A stretch of 64,000 bases of DNA from Bacteroidota bacterium (GTDB lineage: Bacteria; Bacteroidota; Bacteroidia; Cytophagales; Cyclobacteriaceae): positions 186,001 through 250,000 of the forward strand of contig JACPVX010000018.1 in the NCBI GenBank assembly GCA_016191555.1. Direction: 5' to 3'. Numbering within the stretch: the first letter of the stretch is position 1; every line of letters begins with the position of its first letter. A model generated the notes under the pieces. It saw nothing but the letters and a program-made list of their open reading frames with translations, was not told where the DNA came from and ran no database searches. Of this stretch, positions 9,626 to 16,569 are shown in pieces. A program made the translations under genes and the position numbers.

Positions 9626-10411
9626 ATGGAAGCAACTTTTGGAGTATGCAGATTATCAGTTGTTAGTGTTCGGAAGGATGCGCAGGTTCTTTCTGCGCAG
9701 GTATCGCAGTTGTTGTTTGGCGATCATTATGAGGTTATTGGTATTAGTCCGGATAAACATTGGATTCAAATCCGCATATATTTCGATCAGGTCGAAGGGT
9801 GGATTCCGCTGCAACAGCACCATGCGATAGCATCAGAGTATTTTGATCAGATCAACTCGGCAGATTTCAAAATAACCACCGATGTGTGTTCAACCATTCT
9901 TTACAAAAAGACCCCGCTTTCTATTTTGATGGGAAGTATTGTCCCCATATCTCAGTCAGAATTATTTAAGATGGAAGAACAATTCGCCTTCAATGGCGAA
10001 TCAAAAAGTTTAGGGCAAAAGCGTGAATTTGAATTTTTTAAACTGATTGCTTTGAAATATTTGAATGCACCCGAGATGGAAGGTGGAAAAACTCCTTTCG
10101 GTATTGACGGGCTTGGACTCGTACAAATGGTGCATCGCATTTGTGGTTATACTTTAGGGCATTCGACAGAAAATTTACACAGACATGGAAGAAAAGTAGA
10201 GAGCACATCTGGCAAGCCAGGTGACATTGTTTTTTTATCAGCTTCCGATCAAGGAACGAAATCAGTTGGATTATTAATGGAAGACGGAAAGATTTTGCAT
10301 GTCGAAGGTCGTGTTAAATTGGATTCATGGTTAGGAGAGAAGGTAATTGATGTGGATACGAAGAGAGAATCACACACAATTGAATTAATAAGGCGGTACC
10401 TGAACGAGTAA
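9626..10411 (+). CDS. NlpC/P60-like protein with degenerate active site
   Basis: Two SH3-like segments (about 1-125) precede a C40 NlpC/P60 domain (about 130-255), the layout of Bacteroidota gamma-D-glutamyl-diamino-acid peptidases. The nucleophile motif, normally FGIDCSGLVQ, reads FGIDGLGLVQ, putting Gly162 where the Cys should be. The second catalytic position, normally His in a HVG motif, is Ser213 (KSVGLLM). His225 is kept. No export signal is seen. It is probably a binding or scaffold pseudo-enzyme for muropeptides. Two bases separate it from smpB. Confidence 0.8.
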   Translation: MEATFGVCRLSVVSVRKDAQVLSAQVSQLLFGDHYEVIGISPDKHWIQIRIYFDQVEGWIPLQQHHAIASEYFDQINSADFKITTDVCSTILYKKTPLSILMGSIVPISQSELFKMEEQFAFNGESKSLGQKREFEFFKLIALKYLNAPEMEGGKTPFGIDGLGLVQMVHRICGYTLGHSTENLHRHGRKVESTSGKPGDIVFLSASDQGTKSVGLLMEDGKILHVEGRVKLDSWLGEKVIDVDTKRESHTIELIRRYLNE

Positions 10412-10560
10412 TTTTTGCCCGGGAGATGGTTTTCACAAGAAATCTCCATTGCCAATTGGCTGCCCTTTGTTTTAACCACTAATTGGTTTTATCTTTTACC
10501 CTTGAATGCTTCAAGCTATTGGTTAGACAGTGGCTTTGCATTCCTAAAACAAATTGAATA
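10412..10560. other. Intergenic stretch with a short inverted repeat
   Basis: Between the NlpC/P60-like gene and the HNH gene. An inverted pair GGAGAT...ATCTCC sits just after the upstream stop, without a strong T-run. TTTG (about 10467) and TATCTTTT (about 10491) resemble a Bacteroidota -33/-7 promoter but match imperfectly. No coding sequence is seen. Confidence 0.25.
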
Positions 10561-11070
10561 ATGAATAGCCGGGTTCTTGTATTAAACCAGGACTATAGCC
10601 CATTGATGGTTTGTTCAGTGGAACGGGCATTTATTCTGGTTTATTTAAACAAAAGTGAAATGGTGAGGCCGGCTAATGGTCATCGCCTCAATACCATTAC
10701 GCGCAGTTTTCCCATGCCTTCCGTCATTCGTTTGAATCGCTATGTGAATGCGCCTTACAAGGGTGTCAACCTTACCCGTCAAAATATTTTTAAGCGCGAT
10801 AACAACGAATGCCAGTATTGCGGCACACGCAGAGATTTAACTTTAGATCACGTCATCCCCAGTTCGAAGGGCGGCCCGCATAGCTGGACGAATCTCGTGA
10901 CAGCCTGTAAAAAGTGTAACGCGAAAAAAGGAGATAACACACCCGAAGAAGCCAACATGCCATTAAAGCGTAAGCCCTACAAACCAAGCTACGCTTTATT
11001 CTTGCGCGATGTGACTGGCTTTAACCACAACGAGTGGGATGAGTTTTTGGAAGCGAAGGCTTCTGCTTAA
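10561..11070 (+). CDS. HNH endonuclease family protein
   Basis: 169 residues. The HNH zinc-finger nuclease core is plain: CQYCGTRRDLTLDHVIPSSKGG followed by WTNLVTACKKCNAKKGD, giving two CxxC pairs that hold zinc and the His-Asn-His metal site. The N-terminal half, RVLVLNQDYSPLMVCSVERAF, is the conserved lead-in of a chromosomal HNH family widespread in Bacteroidota; its biological role is not known and there is no linked methyltransferase to suggest restriction. Its stop overlaps the convergent kinase gene by 4 bases. Confidence 0.88.
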   Translation: MNSRVLVLNQDYSPLMVCSVERAFILVYLNKSEMVRPANGHRLNTITRSFPMPSVIRLNRYVNAPYKGVNLTRQNIFKRDNNECQYCGTRRDLTLDHVIPSSKGGPHSWTNLVTACKKCNAKKGDNTPEEANMPLKRKPYKPSYALFLRDVTGFNHNEWDEFLEAKASA

Positions 11071-12413
11071 AACCTCAAGGTAAATACAGTTTTCACATCT
11101 AGCTCTGATACAACACTAAGCGAGCCATTGTGCATTTGCATGATCTGGCGCGAAAGAGCCAGCCCAATACCCGAGCCCGTTTTTTTAGTGGTGAAGAAAG
11201 GAACAAATATCCGGTTGATTGCTTCGGGAATAATTCCGGGGCCGTTGTCGGTTACTTCGATGGTGATGTTCTGCCCGTTGTATTTTCCGATCAATTCTAT
11301 TTTTGCATTCTCGGTTTGATACAATGCCTCCATCGCGTTTTTGATTAGATTGATCAACACCTGACCGATCATTTCTTCGTCAATTTCAAGTGTGAGATAA
11401 TCTGATTCGCAGATTAAAATAAATTCAATAGGTGTTTTCTTGATTTCAGTCCGCATTAGATGGGCAGCATGCTCGAGTAAATCTTTGAGTTTGACCGTTT
11501 TGAGTTTTGGTTGAGGTAATGATGTGTATTCGCGGTAAGCGTCTATAAATTGAATTAAGCCTTTGCTTCGATTTTCAATGGTAAACAATCCTTCACGCAA
11601 ATCTTCGGCTCCTTCTGATTTCAATTCATAGTTGTGTTCCTTCTTTACCATGTCCTGATCAAGAATTTCGCGCAACGTGGAAGTAAGCGAGGAGATAGGC
11701 GTGATGGAGTTCATGATTTCATGACGCAACACACGCGTCAGGTTTTGCCACGCTTCCAACTCTTGTTTTTGCAATTCAGTTTGGATGTTCTGTAAGGTCA
11801 CCACTTTCACGGTGTTTCCCCGAATGCGTAATTCGGTGGCTTGGATGGTTAACAGAAATTCATTGCCAACTTTATAGAGTGCACTCTTTCCGGGTTCGGC
11901 TTGTTTTAGTGACTCATATAGATTTGGATTTTGGTCGGCCAATTCATTGATGTTTTTCAAATTTGTATTGCCGATGTATTTTTTGGCGTTCGCATTCATC
12001 AACTGTACTTCGCCTTCGGCATCAAATGAAATGATACCCGTGCGGACCTGTTGCACAATGGTATTAAGATATTGCCAGCTTTCTTCTTTCTCTGATCGCG
12101 CCTTGCGAAAAGCCTCCATCACCTCGTTGAAGGCCGTATTCAATTCTCGAAAGCTTTTTCCAAGCTTATTGTCGTTGGCAAAACCGGAGATGAAATCGGA
12201 GTACTTTACGGACTCTAGAAAGCGCGTAAGTTTGCGATTGGTTTGTGAGGTGAAGCGATAGAGTTCGATTAATTGAAAAATAATAATGAGCACGGTAAGC
12301 CCTCCGGCAAAAATCATGTTGGGTCGCGAAAACATGTACATCACTAGCCATACCGAAAGTGCCAGCAACAACACTCTAAACGCTACCCGAAAACGAAAAT
12401 CATTGAAGGCCAT
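11067..12413 (-). CDS. NtrY-like membrane sensor histidine kinase
   Basis: 448 residues. Two membrane helices close to the N-terminus (about 11-27 and 32-50) with almost no periplasmic loop, then a HAMP-like linker, a PAS region (about 108-215), the phospho-acceptor His231 in LRHEIMNSITPISSL, and an ATPase domain with N-box INLIKNAMEAL and G-box DNGPGI. It probably senses a membrane or cytoplasmic signal. Encoded 123 bases after the sigma-54 response regulator on the same strand, so the two form a pair. Confidence 0.92.
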   Translation of the reverse strand: MAFNDFRFRVAFRVLLLALSVWLVMYMFSRPNMIFAGGLTVLIIIFQLIELYRFTSQTNRKLTRFLESVKYSDFISGFANDNKLGKSFRELNTAFNEVMEAFRKARSEKEESWQYLNTIVQQVRTGIISFDAEGEVQLMNANAKKYIGNTNLKNINELADQNPNLYESLKQAEPGKSALYKVGNEFLLTIQATELRIRGNTVKVVTLQNIQTELQKQELEAWQNLTRVLRHEIMNSITPISSLTSTLREILDQDMVKKEHNYELKSEGAEDLREGLFTIENRSKGLIQFIDAYREYTSLPQPKLKTVKLKDLLEHAAHLMRTEIKKTPIEFILICESDYLTLEIDEEMIGQVLINLIKNAMEALYQTENAKIELIGKYNGQNITIEVTDNGPGIIPEAINRIFVPFFTTKKTGSGIGLALSRQIMQMHNGSLSVVSELDVKTVFTLRF

Positions 12414-12536
12414 TAGCTAATTAGTTAATTCGTTGATTTGTTAATTCGTTTGTTAGGTACAGTTAAATTTGGATTCAGGGTTATAAAACATGATGTATTA
12501 ATCAACGAATCATCGAATTGTCTCATTACCGAATTA
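12414..12536. repeat. AT-rich spacer with degenerate AATTCG/TTAATTCG repeats
   Basis: The spacer between the kinase and regulator genes is built of repeated TTAATTCG, GTTGATTTG and related words on both strands; the same kind of sequence continues just past 13922. It holds no gene. The repeats may be slipped remnants or binding words; nothing decisive can be said. Confidence 0.35.
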
Positions 12537-13922
12537 TCATAGTCCATGCTTCTCCAATCTTCGATACAATGATGAACGTGTGAGGCCGAGCTCGGAGGCT
12601 GCTTGGGTAATGTTTCCATTGTATTTCTTTAACACCTTCCGAATTAATAACTTTTCTACTTCGTCCAGATTATATTGATCCAAGCTGACGGATTGATCCG
12701 TTTCTTTTGGAACCGAGGTAGTGAAATTAAAATCTTCGGGTTGCAACACGGTAGAGTTACTTAAAATGATGGCACGCTCTAAAGAGTGTTGCAATTCGCG
12801 AATGTTGCCTGGCCACGGATGTTTATTCATGCGTGTCATGGCGGCATCGCTAATTTTGTTTACGTTTTTTCCGTATTTGGCAGAATAGTGCTTCAGAAAA
12901 TGGTTGGCCAACAATGGAATATCTTCCAGCCGATCGCGCAAAGATGGAATTTGAATTTCAATGGTGTTGATGCGGTACAGCAAATCCTGACGGAAGCGAT
13001 TTTCTTTCACCATATCATACAGCGGCATGTTGGTGGCGCAGATCAACCTTATGTCGATGTTAGTATCTTTGTTTGATCCTACTCGACTCACTTTTCGGTT
13101 TTGTAACACGGTGAGCAACTTCGCCTGCAAAGGCATCGACAAGTTTCCGATTTCATCAAGAAAAAGAGTTCCGTTGTTGGCTAACTCAAATCTGCCGGGG
13201 CGATCTTCTTTTGCATCAGTAAAAGATCCTTTTTTGTGCCCAAATAATTCACTTTCAAAAAGTGTTTCGGTGATGGAGCCCAAGTCTACGCTGGCAAATG
13301 TTTCTGCTTTTCTATTCGAATTACGATGAATGGCACGCGCGATCAATTCTTTACCGGTTCCGTTTTCGCCTAAGATGAGAACATTCGCATCCGTCAATGC
13401 CACCCGTTCGATGGTTTGAAAAATACGCTGCATACTTTGACTTTGTCCGATGATGTCGCTGAATTTTTCGTTGATAGCCTGATTGATCTCCTGATTTTTA
13501 ATTTTTAATGTTTCGATCTGATCGCGCGATTCGCGTAAGCGCATGGATGAATAAAGCGTAGCCAGCAATTTCTCATTCTCCCATGGTTTCAATACAAAGT
13601 CAGTAGCACCGGCTTTAATTGCGCGCACGGCCATCTGCACGTCTCCATACGCGGTAATCAGCACCACCACAGCAGATGGATCGATGCTTAGAATTTTTTC
13701 CAACCAATAATAGCCTTCGCTGCCACTACTCACATCTTTTGTGAAGTTCATGTCCAGTAGAATCACATCATAGTCTTCCTGATTCATCAGACCGGGAAGC
13801 GCTTCCGGGTTTTTCTCAATGTCTACCTGCGCAAAATGTCTTTTCAGATACATCTTGGCTGCTTTGAGCAGGTCTTCGTTATCGTCTACAATTAAAATTT
13901 TTCCGTGCTTCGATTCTGACAT
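12537..13922 (-). CDS. NtrC/NtrX-family sigma-54 response regulator with Fis HTH
   Basis: Receiver domain (phospho-acceptor D57 in VILLDMNF), AAA+ domain (Walker A GENGTGKE 185-192; sigma-54 loop GSFTDA 232-237) and a C-terminal Fis helix-turn-helix (ITQAASELGLTRSSLYRRLEKHGL). This is the full NtrC layout, so it should bind enhancer sites and drive sigma-54 promoters when phosphorylated by the neighbouring kinase. ATG at 13922 is preferred to 13955: the extra 11 residues are coded by the AT-rich repeat spacer and do not fit the receiver start (KHGKILIVDDNE). Confidence 0.93.
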   Translation of the reverse strand: MSESKHGKILIVDDNEDLLKAAKMYLKRHFAQVDIEKNPEALPGLMNQEDYDVILLDMNFTKDVSSGSEGYYWLEKILSIDPSAVVVLITAYGDVQMAVRAIKAGATDFVLKPWENEKLLATLYSSMRLRESRDQIETLKIKNQEINQAINEKFSDIIGQSQSMQRIFQTIERVALTDANVLILGENGTGKELIARAIHRNSNRKAETFASVDLGSITETLFESELFGHKKGSFTDAKEDRPGRFELANNGTLFLDEIGNLSMPLQAKLLTVLQNRKVSRVGSNKDTNIDIRLICATNMPLYDMVKENRFRQDLLYRINTIEIQIPSLRDRLEDIPLLANHFLKHYSAKYGKNVNKISDAAMTRMNKHPWPGNIRELQHSLERAIILSNSTVLQPEDFNFTTSVPKETDQSVSLDQYNLDEVEKLLIRKVLKKYNGNITQAASELGLTRSSLYRRLEKHGL

Positions 13923-13955
13923 ACAATTAATTTGATAATTCGATGATTCGACCAT

Positions 13956-14193
13956 TTCGATGAATTAATTGCCTATTGATCATGCGATGTTGGCTCTTAA
14001 TTCAGTATTTAATTACCAATCCAAGCAACAATATTGATACCGAAAGCCGAATACCTCTTAAACACCTTGATTTGGCAAATTATCGTGTCCAAATGTATTA
14101 ATTATCGTCCGCAATCGAACAATCAAGTTCAGATATGAACGGAAAAAACGAGCAAATAGCTTGAAATTAGGCGTGCAGCAGCGTTACCAATGG
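13956..14193. other. Divergent control region between regulator and exporter adaptor
   Basis: About 240 bases without a gene between the regulator start and the sigma-54 promoter candidate of the HlyD gene. It should contain the regulator's own promoter and any enhancer sites. I see AT-rich words but no unambiguous palindrome. Confidence 0.3.
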
Positions 14194-14211
14194 TTGGCAC
14201 GTTTGTTGGCA
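14194..14211 (+). promoter_or_regulatory. Sigma-54 (-24/-12) promoter candidate, imperfect
   Basis: TTGGCACGTTTGTTGGCA: the -24 half (TTGGCACG) is a perfect match to the sigma-54 consensus; the -12 half reads TTGG at the right distance, or TGGC with one extra base of spacing. The HlyD start is 29 bases downstream and a sigma-54 activator gene is divergent and adjacent. Confidence 0.55.
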
Positions 14212-14239
14212 ATGGGTAGATGAACTTGAACAAGCACCA

Positions 14240-15487
14240 ATGGATAAACAGATTAAAAAGAAATTTTGGACACTGAAGCGAATGGCAACTTATGGCGGAG
14301 GTGCAGCTTTGGTAATTTTTATTGCTTACCAACTGATTTTTGCTGACAGGCGCTCGAAACTGGTAATTGACAAACAGAAAATAACCATTTCAGAAGTAAA
14401 GCGTGGTGAGTTTAAGGAGTTTATCCCGCAAACCGGAACGGTAGAGCCTGCGCGCACTGTGTTCTTGGATGCGATCGAGGGTGGTAACATTAAGCGAATT
14501 ATTCGTGAAAGCGGATCGATGGTTAAGAAGGGAGATTTAATCATTGAGATTTCAAACCTGAACAGAGAGATAGCAGTCCTCCAACAAGAATCTGACTTGG
14601 TGCAAAGTATCAACAGATCTCGTGATACTCGATTGGGTATCCTTCGTAACGATTTGGATCAACGTCAAGCACTTGCGCAAATTGATAATCAACTGGCGAT
14701 TTTCAGACCACAGTATGAGCGGCAAAAAGTTTTGCTTCAAAAGAAACTAATCGCAAAGCAGGAATTTGAACGTACAGAAGCCGACTACATTTATAATGTG
14801 AATAGAAGAAAATTCACCTATGAAGCCTATCAACGTGATTCAGCAGGCCGGGTATTGGCGTTGAAGGATATAGATATTTCAGAAAGCAGGATGAAGCAAA
14901 ATTTGGTTTCAGTTCGAACTATTCTTGAGAACCTTAATATTAAGGCACCGATTGATGGTCAATTGTCTACTCCACATTGGGAGATTGGACAAGCAGTGAG
15001 CACGGCACAAAGATTAGGGCAAGTAGATATTGTTGGTAGCTTTAAAGTACGTGTTCCGATTGACGAACTTTACTTACCTAAAATTTCGGTAGGGCTTCCC
15101 TCTACCACCGACTTTGCCGGAAAGACATATCGTTTGGTTATTACTTATATTTATCCAACCATTCAGAACGGTAGATTTGAAGTCGACATGAATTTCGATG
15201 GTGAAACGCCACAAGGCATTCGCAGAGGTCAGTCATTAAGAATGCGCATCGAATTGGGGCAGGCATCTGAAGAGTTGTTATTGCCAGTAGGCGGATTTTA
15301 TAAAGACACAGGTGGTAACTGGGTATTCGTTTTAGATGGCGATGATAAAGCAGTGAAGCGCGATATTAAGCTGGGCAGAAAGAATTCAGAGAATTTTGAA
15401 GTACTGGAAGGTTTGAAGCCAGGCGACCGAGTGATCACTTCTTCTTATGAGAATTTTGGCAATAACGAAGTCTTAATTTTGAAATAG
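14240..15487 (+). CDS. HlyD/MacA-type periplasmic adaptor of an efflux ABC system
   Basis: 415 residues. A single N-terminal membrane helix (about 14-32), a barrel-lipoyl half-motif (FIPQTGTVEPARTVFLDAIEGGNIKRI), a coiled-coil hairpin (about 110-215), the second lipoyl half (LNIKAPIDGQLSTPHWEIGQAV) and a beta-barrel and membrane-proximal domain. This is the adaptor that joins an inner-membrane pump to an outer-membrane channel. It is followed by the ATPase gene after 110 bases. Expected to be under the neighbouring sigma-54 two-component system. Confidence 0.9.
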   Translation: MDKQIKKKFWTLKRMATYGGGAALVIFIAYQLIFADRRSKLVIDKQKITISEVKRGEFKEFIPQTGTVEPARTVFLDAIEGGNIKRIIRESGSMVKKGDLIIEISNLNREIAVLQQESDLVQSINRSRDTRLGILRNDLDQRQALAQIDNQLAIFRPQYERQKVLLQKKLIAKQEFERTEADYIYNVNRRKFTYEAYQRDSAGRVLALKDIDISESRMKQNLVSVRTILENLNIKAPIDGQLSTPHWEIGQAVSTAQRLGQVDIVGSFKVRVPIDELYLPKISVGLPSTTDFAGKTYRLVITYIYPTIQNGRFEVDMNFDGETPQGIRRGQSLRMRIELGQASEELLLPVGGFYKDTGGNWVFVLDGDDKAVKRDIKLGRKNSENFEVLEGLKPGDRVITSSYENFGNNEVLILK

Positions 15488-15597
15488 TGCAACCTATTAA
15501 TAAAATCTGCGTCTAACTTGCAACCATACATAGAAATTGAAGTACTAGATAAAACTAATTGATTAACCAAAACATCCAACCAATAAATCAACTACTC

Positions 15598-16287
15598 ATG
15601 ATCAAGTTAAAGAACCTCGAAAAAGTTTACACGACAGAAGAAGTGGAAACTACGGCATTGAATAACATCAATATGGAGATTAAAGATGGCGAGTTCGTTG
15701 CCATCATGGGACCGTCCGGTTGCGGAAAATCAACTTTGCTGAACATTCTCGGATTGCTCGACAACCCGTCCGGAGGTGAGTATTATTTTGGAGAGCATGA
15801 AGTTGCTAAATATTCAGAGCGTCAGCGTGCGCAGTTGCGCAAGGGTTCTATCGGCTTCGTATTTCAAAGCTTTAACTTGATTGACGAGTTGACGGTATTT
15901 GAAAACGTAGAGCTTCCTTTGCTTTACATGAAAGTGCCTTCAGATGAAAGAAAGAAGCGCGTAGAAGAAGTGCTGGAGCGTATGAACATCATGCATCGCA
16001 GAAATCACTTCCCGCAGCAGTTATCTGGTGGACAGCAACAGCGTGTTGCTATTTCTCGTGCCATCGTAGCAAAGCCAAAAGTAATTTTGGCCGATGAGCC
16101 TACTGGTAATTTGGACTCTGCGAATGGTGAAGAAGTAATGAAGTTACTTTCGCAATTGAATGAAGAAGGTACAACCATTTTGATGGTAACACACTCACCC
16201 TACGATGCAAACTACGCACACCGTATTATTAACTTGTTTGACGGAAAAGTGGTGACCGAGAATATCAAGGAGCAATTTCATATATAA
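15598..16287 (+). CDS. MacB/LolD-type ABC transporter ATP-binding protein
   Basis: 229 residues: Walker A GPSGCGKS (38-45), Q-loop FQSFNLIDELTVFENVELPL, signature LSGGQQQR, Walker B VILADEPTGNLDS and the switch His in LMVTHS. The sequence belongs to the class that powers mechanotransmission permeases such as MacB and LolCDE. ATG at 15598 is preferred to the in-frame TTG at 15559 since the fold starts at MIKLKNLEKVY. It is the only ATPase in the locus and must serve the three permeases downstream, if they are its partners. Confidence 0.93.
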   Translation: MIKLKNLEKVYTTEEVETTALNNINMEIKDGEFVAIMGPSGCGKSTLLNILGLLDNPSGGEYYFGEHEVAKYSERQRAQLRKGSIGFVFQSFNLIDELTVFENVELPLLYMKVPSDERKKRVEEVLERMNIMHRRNHFPQQLSGGQQQRVAISRAIVAKPKVILADEPTGNLDSANGEEVMKLLSQLNEEGTTILMVTHSPYDANYAHRIINLFDGKVVTENIKEQFHI

Positions 16288-16308
16288 TTCATAGGTTTAG
16301 GTTAAGTA

Positions 16309-16349
16309 ACAAAACCCGCTTCGTATAGAGGCGGGTTTTTGTTTTTTTA
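16309..16349 (+). terminator. Intrinsic terminator after the ATPase gene
   Basis: Stem AAACCCGC (16312-16319) pairs with GCGGGTTT (16331-16338), followed by a T-rich run to 16347. It would end the adaptor-ATPase transcript, so the permeases need their own promoter, which agrees with the sigma-54 site at 16500. Confidence 0.85.
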
Positions 16350-16392
16350 GGCGTGGGGGTATTTCGCACCTCAGCTGTCTTTATTGCGTACG

Positions 16393-16430
16393 ACATGTAT
16401 GAACACTGCACTGTTCATAATTGTACATGT
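16393..16430. promoter_or_regulatory. Nested inverted repeats upstream of permease 1 (operator or enhancer candidate)
   Basis: A 22-bp near-perfect palindrome at 16398-16419 (TATGAACA..TGCA..TGTTCATA, two mismatched positions) lies within outer arms ACATGTA (16393-16399) and TACATGT (16424-16430). It ends about 70 bases before the sigma-54 promoter candidate, the usual distance for an enhancer of an NtrC-type activator. Confidence 0.5.
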
Positions 16431-16499
16431 ATTGAAAATAGTTGAATTGAAGAATGCATTTTACAGTATGATAGCCCCTTTATTACAACCAGAAATTAT

Positions 16500-16514
16500 T
16501 GGCATATTTCTTGC
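16500..16514 (+). promoter_or_regulatory. Sigma-54 (-24/-12) promoter candidate
   Basis: TGGCATATTTCTTGC keeps the GG and GC dinucleotides separated by exactly 10 bases, with TGGCA and TTGC both matching consensus. The permease ATG is 56 bases downstream. Together with the upstream palindrome and the nearby sigma-54 activator gene this is a convincing regulatory arrangement. Confidence 0.7.
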
Positions 16515-16569
16515 CTAGATGCAACCAACATATAGTTAAATCGGTCTTAGTAAAGTTAAACCAACCTAC

